In this document: piece by piece, positions 6,359 to 14,300 of the stretch
How positions within the stretch are numbered: the stretch's first letter is position 1
How the letters are laid out: every line of letters begins with the position of its first letter
Assembly (NCBI GenBank): GCA_002490775.1
Contig: DKUR01000002.1
Location: 1 to 20,032, forward strand
Direction of reading: 5' to 3'
DNA length: 20,032 bases
Source of the DNA: Lachnospiraceae bacterium UBA7199
GTDB lineage: Bacteria > Bacillota > Clostridia > Lachnospirales > Lachnospiraceae
Notes under the pieces: generated by a model
Told to the model about the DNA's origin: nothing
The model's database searches: none
Seen by the model: only the letters and a program-made list of their open reading frames with translations
Program-made: the position numbers and the translations under genes

Positions 6359-6952
6359 ATGAAAAGAGAAGATTTAGAAGCGTTGGGGCTGTCAAAAGAG
6401 CAGATCGACAAAGTTCTTGACATGCATCATGCGGAATTTGATCCGGTCAAAAAGGATCTGGAAACAGCACAAAATGATTTAAAAAATGAAAAAGAAAAGG
6501 TTTCCACGCATGAAGCTACGATCACGGGACTTAAAAAAGATCTTGAAGAATTCAAGGATGCGGATGTGAACAATATGAAGCAGAAAATTGAAACTCTGGA
6601 AAAGGATATCAAGACAAAAGAAGAAAATTATCAGAAGGAAATTGCCGACAGAGATTTCAATGAGTTGTTGAAAGAAAGTATCACTGCATCAAAGGGCGTG
6701 AATGCCAAAGCAATTACTGCTCTTCTGGACGTAGATACGCTTAAGGCGTCAAAGAACCAGAAGGAGGACATTACAGCAGCATTGAAAGCATTGTCAGAGG
6801 CGGAGGACAGCAAAATGTTGTTCAGGGAGCCGGAGGCAAAGCAGGTAGAAACAGGAAATTTTATCGGACAGGTAAGAAAAACGGAAAGCAGTACAGATGA
6901 TGCAGTTTTAAGGGCAGCAATGGGGCTTCCGCCTGTTCAGGAACAAAAATAG
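6359..6952 (+). CDS. Phage scaffold protein (minor structural Gp20 type)
   Basis: The scaffold guides procapsid assembly and leaves or is lost before DNA packaging. The 197-residue product follows AAAGGAG (6343-6349) at 9 bases. A second AGGAG at 6352-6356 is too close to be the main site. The start MKREDLEALGLSKEQIDKVLDMH matches the Gp20 (PF06810-type) family. Residues about 25-105 form a long highly charged coiled coil, followed by a helical region (NELLKESITASKGVNAKAI) and a C-terminal tail (AAMGLPP) expected to contact the capsid protein. It directly precedes the major capsid gene, whose ribosome site overlaps its stop codon. Confidence 0.9.
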   Translation: MKREDLEALGLSKEQIDKVLDMHHAEFDPVKKDLETAQNDLKNEKEKVSTHEATITGLKKDLEEFKDADVNNMKQKIETLEKDIKTKEENYQKEIADRDFNELLKESITASKGVNAKAITALLDVDTLKASKNQKEDITAALKALSEAEDSKMLFREPEAKQVETGNFIGQVRKTESSTDDAVLRAAMGLPPVQEQK

Positions 6953-6965
6953 GAGGAAATGACAA

Positions 6966-7838
6966 ATGCCAAATACAATTGTATTAGCAAAAAACTTTGT
7001 ACCTCTCTTAGATGAGGTATACCAGAGGGAGTCTGTGACCAGTGATCTGACTGGTGATCCTGCAATGGCGAGAGCCGGAGCAAACGCGAAGGAGATTGTA
7101 TATCCCCAGATTTCAGTAACTGGTCTTGGAGATTATGACAGGAATAGTGGATATACGCAGGGAACCGTAGATCTTAAATGGGTATCCACCGAGTATAACT
7201 ATGATCGTGGAGCAAAATTATCTGTAGATGCTATGGATAATCAGGAAACATATAACATTGCATTTGGAATGGCTGGTGCAGAACTGATGCGTACCAAGGT
7301 TGCACCGGAGGCAGATGCTTTTACCTTTGCGGTGCTGGCAGGGATTGCAGGTATTTCTAAAGGTGAGCCAAAGACACTTGCGGATTCCGCGGCATTCCTG
7401 AATGCTCTTCTGGAAGCAAAAAATACAATGGATAATGACGAAGTACCGGAAGAGGGGCGTATTTTATATGCAATCCCTGAACTGCTTAATGGACTCATGA
7501 TGATGGACACAACAAAATCCAAGGAAATCCTTGCATGCTTTACGATCAAGAAGCCGGTACCTCAGGGACGCTTCTATACATCCATTGATATGCTGGACGG
7601 AAAAACAGCCGGAGAAGAGGCAGGCCACTATAAAAAGGCTGCAAATGCTAAGGATATCAATTTTATGGTTATTCATAAACCGGCCATCATCAAGCATGAC
7701 AAGCACGTAGTATCTAATGTTATACCTGCATCCGCGAATTCTGATGCAGATGCAGATATTGTAAAGTACCGTAAGTATGGGCTTGTTGATGTCTACAAGA
7801 ACAAAGTGGCTGGTATCTATTTACATCATAAGGCATAG
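6966..7838 (+). CDS. Major capsid protein (HK97-like fold expected)
   Basis: The main shell protein, 290 aa, translated from ATG 6966, 9 bases after AGGAGG (6951-6956). Features typical of this Clostridia-phage capsid group are the N-terminal PNTIVLAKNFVPLLDEVYQ, the conserved VYPQISVTGLGDYDRNSGY segment and the C-terminal YGLVDVYKNKVAGIYLHHK. Position immediately after the Gp20-type scaffold supports the call. No N-terminal delta-domain typical of proteolytically matured HK97 capsids is apparent, consistent with a separate scaffold. The HK97 fold is inferred from the family, not seen directly. Confidence 0.92.
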   Translation: MPNTIVLAKNFVPLLDEVYQRESVTSDLTGDPAMARAGANAKEIVYPQISVTGLGDYDRNSGYTQGTVDLKWVSTEYNYDRGAKLSVDAMDNQETYNIAFGMAGAELMRTKVAPEADAFTFAVLAGIAGISKGEPKTLADSAAFLNALLEAKNTMDNDEVPEEGRILYAIPELLNGLMMMDTTKSKEILACFTIKKPVPQGRFYTSIDMLDGKTAGEEAGHYKKAANAKDINFMVIHKPAIIKHDKHVVSNVIPASANSDADADIVKYRKYGLVDVYKNKVAGIYLHHKA

Positions 7839-7849
7839 GAGGTATGTGT

Positions 7850-8041
7850 ATGAGAACAGTAGGTTTAGGCGCAGCCGAAAATGAAAAACAAAGCAGTGAA
7901 GAACTAATTAAAAAGATTTCCAGGCTGGAAAAGGAAAATGCCGGTTTAAAGAAAGAAGTGGATTCTTTCAAAAAGAAAGCAAAGGCTTCTGCTGAAAAGA
8001 AGGAAAAAGCCGATCCTGATACAGAACCGGAAAAGGATTAA
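7850..8041 (+). CDS. Small coiled-coil protein of the head operon
   Basis: An unrecognised 63-residue protein. ATG 7844 is only one base past AGGAGG (7837-7842), so ATG 7850 at 7 bases is the better start, giving MRTVGLGAAENEK. Residues 15-42 contain a leucine/glutamate/lysine heptad pattern (ISRLEKENAGLKKEVDSF), and the tail is almost purely Lys/Ala/Glu/Asp and probably disordered. It lies between the major capsid and first connector genes, a place often occupied by small head-fibre, decoration or unknown proteins. Nothing in the sequence decides among these. Confidence 0.72.
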   Translation: MRTVGLGAAENEKQSSEELIKKISRLEKENAGLKKEVDSFKKKAKASAEKKEKADPDTEPEKD

Positions 8042-8059
8042 ACAAGGAGGGAGCTTATT

Positions 8060-8443
8060 ATGCCTTACATAAATTGGGAGTATTACAGCTCCCTTTATTC
8101 CGTGGTACCGGAAGAGGAGTTTGACAGGCTTTATATGAAAGCGTCTGGAAAATTTGATGTGTATACCCATATGAGGGCCAAGAACTTTGAAATTGCTTTT
8201 GATAATGATACAGCAACCGATTTTCAGAAGCAGGCTCACACCCAGATTCAGAATACAGTATGTGAACTTATGAATGCCCTATATGTGCAGGAAACCTCCG
8301 GCATGGGTACCGGAATTACTTCTGTAAGTAATGATGGCTATTCGGAATCATATAAGATCACCACAGCGGCAGAGAAGGAAGCGCAGCTTCATGCGATTGT
8401 GAAGAATGGTCTTTCCGGTACCGGATTGGCAGGCGCATTATGA
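8060..8443 (+). CDS. Putative head-tail connector (adaptor) protein
   Basis: A 127-residue protein behind a strong AAGGAGG site (8044-8050). It starts PYINWEYYSSLYSVVPEEEF, with helices predicted through ICEL-type segments and a Gly-rich SGMGTGITSVSNDGYSESY stretch before the C-terminus. This outline (YxxLY start, helical bundle, conserved SVSNDGYSxSY segment) is common to proteins encoded first after the capsid gene in Firmicute siphoviruses and assigned as gp6/gp15-like adaptors that bind the portal. The stop overlaps the next start as ATGA. Assignment is mainly by position. Confidence 0.72.
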   Translation: MPYINWEYYSSLYSVVPEEEFDRLYMKASGKFDVYTHMRAKNFEIAFDNDTATDFQKQAHTQIQNTVCELMNALYVQETSGMGTGITSVSNDGYSESYKITTAAEKEAQLHAIVKNGLSGTGLAGAL

Positions 8444-8883
8444 GTGTACTGTTTACCGACACCATGACTGTTTATAACTACTATCGTGATTCAGAAACAG
8501 AAAAGGAAGTCTGGAACCGGTCAGTGGTTAAAGGCGTGCAGTGGAGCCATAACAAAAGTGAGGTTTCTGTTTCCGGCGGTATTCAGACTGAAAATAAAGT
8601 TGAAAAAATCACAGTGGATTTTCAGCGGAAATATGGAAACAAGCCTTATCTTCCACCCAATGAATATAAAAAATTGTCACCAGAGGAATGCAGAAATTAT
8701 TGGACACTGGATGCCAAGTCAGGGCAGGACATGTTGGTATTGGGTGAAACTGATCAGGAGATAGGAAAGCAGTACCGGGTATCTGAACTGAAAAAAGATT
8801 ACCAGTATGCTGTAATTGTAACTGCTGTCTCTGATAACAGGAACCGGATAAGACTTAAGCATATAAAGGCGGTAGGAAAATGA
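8440..8883 (+). CDS. Putative head closure/stopper protein
   Basis: A 147-residue protein starting in an ATGA overlap with the previous gene. It begins MSVLFTDTMTVYNYYRDSET and is predicted beta-rich, with a conserved-looking WTLDAKSGQDMLVLGE segment and a C-terminal basic strand (NRIRLKHIKAVGK). It resembles hypothetical head-tail proteins at the second connector position in Clostridia phages (possibly the DUF6751 type), where SPP1 has gp16, the stopper that plugs the portal until infection. The specific family name is uncertain; the role is inferred from gene order. Confidence 0.65.
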   Translation: MSVLFTDTMTVYNYYRDSETEKEVWNRSVVKGVQWSHNKSEVSVSGGIQTENKVEKITVDFQRKYGNKPYLPPNEYKKLSPEECRNYWTLDAKSGQDMLVLGETDQEIGKQYRVSELKKDYQYAVIVTAVSDNRNRIRLKHIKAVGK

Positions 8884-9242
8884 GTGGCCACAATTATGTT
8901 TGTAATTTCAACCTGGACGACTGTATCAAAACGCTTGGACTGGATGAAAGGGGAAAGGTTCAGCAGTATATTACGGAAGAGTTTAAGAAAAATGTTCAGT
9001 CTTATGTTCCAAATGATGAAGCAGAAAAGTATGAGGAGCCGCACAGGCTGATTGACAGCTGCCACATAGAGAATGACACGGACGTTGTATGGCAGACTCC
9101 TTATGCGAAACGTCTCTATTACCACCCGGAATATAATTTTCAAGGCGCACCTATGCGTGGAGCATACTGGGCCGATCGGTATATGCAGAATGGCGGAAAG
9201 GAACATCTTGAACAGGGAGCAAGAGAGGTTGTGAAAAAATGA
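8880..9242 (+). CDS. Minor capsid / tail completion protein
   Basis: A 120-residue protein beginning in an ATGA overlap, with GGCGGTAGGA as a likely ribosome site. The central WQTPYAKRLYYHPEYNF followed by GAYWADRYM matches the 'minor capsid protein' group (PF11114-like) that occupies the third connector place in Firmicute phages and is related in role to HK97 gp10 or SPP1 gp16.1. It probably helps join tail to head. The stop overlaps the next start. Function is inferred from family and order. Confidence 0.78.
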   Translation: MSGHNYVCNFNLDDCIKTLGLDERGKVQQYITEEFKKNVQSYVPNDEAEKYEEPHRLIDSCHIENDTDVVWQTPYAKRLYYHPEYNFQGAPMRGAYWADRYMQNGGKEHLEQGAREVVKK

Positions 9243-9658
9243 CAGTATCAGAAGCAATTATTAAGTGGATGAAAAGGTTTGATGCGTCAGAATTCCAGAA
9301 GCTGAAAAGAATTGATACAGACATGCAGTCGGCAGAAGTGGATTCCTATTCGCTGGTGAAAGAGCCAGTACAGAATGTGAAAAACTATTTGTCAGGGAAA
9401 AAGGAATATACAGACCACTATATGCTTCAGGCGAGATTGTCCAGCGTCAGCAATATGGAACGTATAGAAAATAACGGGTTCGGTGAAGCGTTGGAAAAAT
9501 GGGTGTCACAAAAAAATATAGAACGCGATTTCCCAGTGATTCCTGATGCTGTTGTGAAAAGGATTAGTGTTACAACACCCTTTTATGCAGGAAAAACAGA
9601 AAATGATAATATTGTTTACCAAATGACGGTAGCAGTTAAATATGAAAAGGAGAAATGA
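9239..9658 (+). CDS. Minor capsid protein / tail terminator
   Basis: A 139-residue protein in an ATGA overlap with the preceding gene. The segments DTDMQSAEVDSYSLVKEPVQ, KKEYTDHYMLQARLSS and NGFGEALEKWVSQKN resemble the Minor_capsid_3-like group (PF12691 type), encoded directly before the tail tube gene. In that position SPP1 gp17 and lambda gpU act as tail terminators that stop tube growth and bind the head. The C-terminal strand (YQMTVAVKYEKEK) is followed at once by the tail tube ribosome site. Confidence 0.77.
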   Translation: MTVSEAIIKWMKRFDASEFQKLKRIDTDMQSAEVDSYSLVKEPVQNVKNYLSGKKEYTDHYMLQARLSSVSNMERIENNGFGEALEKWVSQKNIERDFPVIPDAVVKRISVTTPFYAGKTENDNIVYQMTVAVKYEKEK

Positions 9659-9660
9659 TA

Positions 9661-10143
9661 ATGAGTGAAATGAGAGAAGTGCTCCGGCACTATTTTAATA
9701 TTGGAACGCTTGCAAGCCCCAAATGGGTGCTTTTAGGTGATGGAATTACATCATTGACAGAGAATTTTAATCCAGAGAGCGAAACAAAGCAGTACATTAA
9801 TCAGTCAAACGGAACTACAAATTTGAAGTCTTATACACCGTCAATCCCCATTGAAAGAGAGTATATCAGTGATGAATTGCAGAGGTGGATTGATGAAAAA
9901 GTGAAAATTCTTCCCACAGGCTCCAAAGCAATCAGCGAATATGTGCGCATCAATTTGCTGGATACTCCTGTTGATGGTGCGTACCCTGCTGTTAAGCGTA
10001 AATGCACTTATCAGTTTGACAGTATCGGCGGTGATGCAGGCGCCGAATTGGTTAATTCAATGACGCTTGGCGGAGTAGGTGACGGAATCCAGGGAACATT
10101 TACCGTAGAAGAAGGTTCAGAAGTCTTTACAGAAGCAGCATAA
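9661..10143 (+). CDS. Major tail tube protein
   Basis: A 160-residue protein that polymerises as hexamer rings around the tape measure to make the tail tube. ATG 9655 is only 2 bases past AAAAGGAG (9645-9652), so ATG 9661 at 8 bases is preferred. Typical tube-protein features are LGDGITSLTENFNPESETKQYINQ near the N-terminus, an alternating beta pattern, and the ending GGVGDGIQGTFTVEEGSEVF. Its place between tail terminator and chaperone genes supports the call. Confidence 0.86.
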   Translation: MSEMREVLRHYFNIGTLASPKWVLLGDGITSLTENFNPESETKQYINQSNGTTNLKSYTPSIPIEREYISDELQRWIDEKVKILPTGSKAISEYVRINLLDTPVDGAYPAVKRKCTYQFDSIGGDAGAELVNSMTLGGVGDGIQGTFTVEEGSEVFTEAA

Positions 10144-10168
10144 AACAGTGTAGAAGAAAGGAAATGGC

Positions 10169-10729
10169 ATGGCAAGAGAGTTTAGAACCAGTAACCAACA
10201 GGAAGAGAATCTTGCAAAAGTTTTTTTAAACAGTGAGGATGATTTCATTTATATTAATGAAAAGGATGCATCCATTTTTGATAAATTTGCAGCCTTTTTG
10301 AAATGGCTGGAAGGAAAAGACGCTGATCTTGACAGAAAGGAAACGGAATACAGGCAGAAGTTTGGAAATGAAGTTATTACACGTGCTGATGATGGCAGCA
10401 TAGAAAATGTCAATGCAGATGCTTTTGTTGAACTCAGCAGACTGAGAACAGATACATACAGGGAAGCGGCGGAACAGATTGAATCCATATTTGGGGCAGG
10501 TACATTACATAAATATTTCCGCAAATTTTATGAAATTAATCCTGATTTTGTACCGGATGATGAATGCATCTATGATTTTCTGGAGGAAATAACCCCTGTC
10601 CTTAATGAATTGTTTGCAGACCGTTCCAAACGTATTGCCCTTAAGTATAACCGCGACCGTAAGGGTGGAAAGCGCAATAGATTCAGGAGCAAGGAAGAAA
10701 TTATCAGGGATAGCATGGGAAGGAAATAA
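10169..10729 (+). CDS. Tail assembly chaperone (first of two)
   Basis: A 186-residue, mainly helical acidic protein with a strongly basic C-terminus (KRIALKYNRDRKGGKRNRF), encoded between the tail tube and tape measure genes where siphoviruses keep their chaperone pair. Such proteins coat the tape measure before the tube polymerises. AAAGGA (10157-10162) lies 6 bases before the ATG at 10169. The following Gp15 frame is +1 relative to it and has its own start and ribosome site, so no programmed frameshift is needed to express both. Confidence 0.78.
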   Translation: MAREFRTSNQQEENLAKVFLNSEDDFIYINEKDASIFDKFAAFLKWLEGKDADLDRKETEYRQKFGNEVITRADDGSIENVNADAFVELSRLRTDTYREAAEQIESIFGAGTLHKYFRKFYEINPDFVPDDECIYDFLEEITPVLNELFADRSKRIALKYNRDRKGGKRNRFRSKEEIIRDSMGRK

Positions 10730-10730
10730 T

Positions 10731-11309
10731 ATGTTCAATATTATGCTTGATCCAGTTCCTACAGCTTGGGAAGGGTTTCCGATCGATTCTGATTTCAGGA
10801 CAGGGATACAGATCAGCCAGATTTTTGAAGATAAAGAGATGATGGATGCAGAGAAGTTTTCAGCAGCGTCAGAACTTTTATTTACAGGAATTATGCCATA
10901 CCCGGAAGAGCAGGTGCAGGCAATCCAATGGTTTCTTTCAGGATGGAATCATGACAATATCCCCAAGAGTAAAAATACAGTCAGAGTAATGGACTATGAC
11001 GTAGACCAATGGAGAATTTACAGCGATTTCAGGCATCATTATGGTATTGATCTGCATACTGCTGAAATGCATTACTGGCAGTTTATGGGGCTGCTTACTA
11101 CACTTGAAGAGTGTGCATTCACACATGTCATTGAAATAAGGACAAAAAAAGTGACAGCTAAAATGAGTAATGAAGAAAAGGTAGCTATCGCCAAGGCCAA
11201 GAAAATGTACGCCATTGAACAGTCGGAAGAAAAAATTCCAGATGAAGTGAAGGAAAAGAACCTGGAAGCAATAAAAATGTTTGAAGAAATGAGAAAAGCC
11301 AAACCCTAG
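10731..11309 (+). CDS. Gp15-family tail protein (second tail chaperone)
   Basis: The frame is open further upstream, but ATG 10731, one base after the previous stop and 6 bases after AGGA (10721-10724), is the natural start, giving 192 aa. FPIDSDFRTGIQISQIF at the N-terminus, the YDVDQWRIYSDFRHHYGIDL core and WQFMGLLTTLEE match the bacteriophage Gp15 family (PF06854 type). The family lies directly before tape measure genes in Firmicute phages and is taken to be the second chaperone component, equivalent to the GT extension in lambda. The lysine/glutamate-rich tail is followed by a strong hairpin. Confidence 0.87.
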   Translation: MFNIMLDPVPTAWEGFPIDSDFRTGIQISQIFEDKEMMDAEKFSAASELLFTGIMPYPEEQVQAIQWFLSGWNHDNIPKSKNTVRVMDYDVDQWRIYSDFRHHYGIDLHTAEMHYWQFMGLLTTLEECAFTHVIEIRTKKVTAKMSNEEKVAIAKAKKMYAIEQSEEKIPDEVKEKNLEAIKMFEEMRKAKP

Positions 11310-11318
11310 AGAGCCTTT

Positions 11319-11357
11319 GAGCCGGTTTCCTTTAATGGAAATTGGCTCTTTCTCTTT
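11319..11357 (+). terminator. Terminator-like hairpin between Gp15 and the tape measure gene
   Basis: GAGCCGGTTTCC (11319-11330) pairs over 12 bp (two G-U) with GGAAATTGGCTC (11337-11348) around a 6-base loop, followed by TTTCTCTTT (11349-11357). The tape measure ribosome site AAAGGTGG starts one base later. An upstream GAGCC copy (11311-11315) could pair with the same GGCTC. It may act as an attenuator that lowers tape measure transcription relative to the tail tube, or as a fold that controls tape measure translation. Confidence 0.66.
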
Positions 11358-11371
11358 AAAGGTGGCCGATT

Positions 11372-14300
11372 ATGGGAAACTATGATGCAGAAATCAGGGT
11401 GTCGACCAAGGTTGAAACAAGCCAGATGCAGAAACTGCAGATTCAGATTGATAAGGCCTGTAACAAGGTGGAAACCCTTACAAAAGAATATGACGAATTA
11501 AAGAATAAGAAGATTCCTACACAGGGATATAAGGATTTACAGGAAAGACTATCCGCTGCAAAAAAAGAGATGGAAAAATTGAAAGCACAGGATAGCAAGT
11601 TTTCAGCCCTTGATGAAAAAATTCAGAAACTTTCACAGTCTTCTGCTGAATATGCGGCAAAAATGAAAGAACTTGCGGAGCAGAAAATACCAACACAAGA
11701 ATATACAAATGCTCAAAAACAAGTAGGCGCACTCGAGAAAAAATTATTTGCTTTGTATGATAGGCAGGATAAATTTCTTGCTACTGGTGGAAAAAATGAT
11801 TCTTCCACCTACAAAAAAATGATTTATGACGCAGAGAAACTTGATATAAAACTCCGGCAGGCAGAAGCCGATATGAAGTCTCTTGTTGATTCCGGTAAAG
11901 CATTTACCCTTGGAACGGACACAGAACAATATAAAAATATTTCTTCAAAGTATGAATCTGTCAATCAAGAGTTAGAAAAGCAAAATGAATTGCATAGTGG
12001 GATTGCACAGAAACAGGCTGAATCAGTACAAAAAGTAATTGAACTAAAAGCCCAAATGAATCAGTTGGTTGAAGAAGGAAAAGCATTTTCTATCGGTAGT
12101 GAGGAGGAAATCAGCAGCAAGTTCAACGAGCTTGAAATGGCTAAGGCAGAACTTCGTATGCTCATCACTAAAATGGATGAGCTGGGAATGAAGCCCACTA
12201 AAGTTTCAGACGGACTTAAAAAGATAGGCAGTGCTGCCAAGAAAGCATTTGGTGAAGTTAGTAAAGGCAGTTCAAAAGCCAGAGATGGGATTTCATTGTT
12301 AAAAAACTCTGCGAATAAAGCATTCTTGGCAGTATCTCATGGAGCCAAAAACAGTACAAATATGTTGTCTGCATTTACGAAACGGTTAAAAGGGTTAGCA
12401 GCGTCAGCTTTTATATTTAATCTGTTTTCTAAAGGATTCAATTTCATGGTTTCCAGTATGAAAACGGGATTTACGAACCTGATGGAGTACTCAAGTAGTT
12501 TTGCAAACAGCATACAGTCTGTAAAAAACTCATTAAGTACGCTGGGAAACCAATTCGCGGCAGCGTTTGCACAAATAGTCCAGATGGTTATTCCCTGGCT
12601 TACAAATTTTATCAATGTTATTTCCAAAGCAATGACCTATGTTGCACAGTTCATAGCAATACTGGGAGGAAAAAGCACATTCACACGTGCCAAGCAGATT
12701 CAGGATTCTTACAATAAATCTCTAGCAGGCACTGCGTCAGCAGCCAAAAAAGCAGCCGGTGCGCTTGCAAAGTTTGATGACCTAGACGTGCTGCAAAAAA
12801 AAGAGGATGATGCCGCAGGTGGGGCAGGTGAAGTGGCAGGAGATTTGTTTGAGGAAGTTCCGGTTGATAATAAACTGCTGGATTTTGCAAAAAAGTTTAA
12901 GGACATTCTTTTAAAATTATTTGCTCCGTTGAAAGAAGCATGGGAACGAGAAGGCGAGTTTGTAATAAGAGCATGGAAATATGCTCTTGAGGAAATATGG
13001 AAGCTGATAAAAGACATAGGGCGCGATTTCTTGACTGTGTGGAATCAGGAAGAAACCATACAGATGCTTGCAAACCTTCTCCATATCCTGGGTGATGTGG
13101 GATTGATTGTAGGAAATATAACACACTCACTGGATGAAGCATGGAACAAGAATAATACTGGCCTGCATATTCTTGAAAATATTCGAGATATCTTTGCGGT
13201 AATTATCCAAAATATTCGTGAAGCGGCTGACTTTACGGTGGAATGGAGTAAGACACTTGCTTTTTCACCATTGTTAGAATCCATAGAGCATCTTACAAGG
13301 GCATTAGTACCATTTGCTGATTTTGTGAGTGGTACGCTGGCTGATTTTTATACGCAGTTTATTCTTCCCTTGACAAGCTGGACTTTGTCAGAAGAAGGAA
13401 TGCCAAGATTAATAAATATTTTTGGTAATTTCATGGATGCAGTGAATTGGGAAGCACTTAGATCAGCACTTAAGAATCTTTATATTGCATTAGAACCTTA
13501 TGCAGAAGCTATAGGGGAAGGATTAATTGATTTTATAGAAAAGCTGAAGAGATTTGGGGTAGATTTTTTAAATTCTCTTCCAGTTCCAATACAGGAACTT
13601 GCTAGTGCTTTAGAAAGTGGACATCCAGATAAAATTCGTGAGTGGGCAAGTGCAATTCTAGAATTTATAGCAGCAATTGAAGCTTTAAAGTTTGCATTTA
13701 AAGGATTTGAAAAAATAGGCGAAATTGTAGCTATAGTAAAGGTTGGAGTAGAGGGATTATTTTCATTGCTTCAAATGATGAACCCAGGAATGATTGGTGA
13801 AATCGGAATTAAGCTAGGTGACCTATTAACAGGGAGTATTCTAGATCCTAGAGAATGGGATAATTGGATAGGTGATTGGGCGAATGCAGTATATGACTTT
13901 CTCATGGACGGAGCAGATAGACTGGGGGAATTTCTTGCAACGACATTCAGTATAGAAAATACGCTATCTTGGTTTGATAAAGCGTATGAAAGTTTCAAAC
14001 AGGGTGGAATCCATATCTTTGAAGGTATATTAGAAGGATTTGTAGGTGCATTGATTTTAATACCAGAGGTAATAGTGAATTTCTTTGAGGCTTTTTGGAA
14101 TGAACTTTGCTATATTTTTGGAATTGCTAGCTCGGCAAAAGAAATGAATCCTATAGGCGAATATATACTTCTCGGAATAGTTGAAGGATTTAGAGCTGCA
14201 TTTTCTTATTTCACGGAAGTACTCAAAGAATGGTGGGAAAATTATGTTATTCCTTGGTTTTCAGCGGATAAATGGATGGAGCTTGGGGAAAATATTAAGC

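Noticed and set aside
10605..10730. N-terminal extension of the Gp15 gene or +1/-2 programmed frameshift from the first chaperone
   Set aside because: The frame is open there, but no slippery heptamer or Mu-type site is seen near the stop, and Gp15 has its own ATG with a ribosome site right after it.
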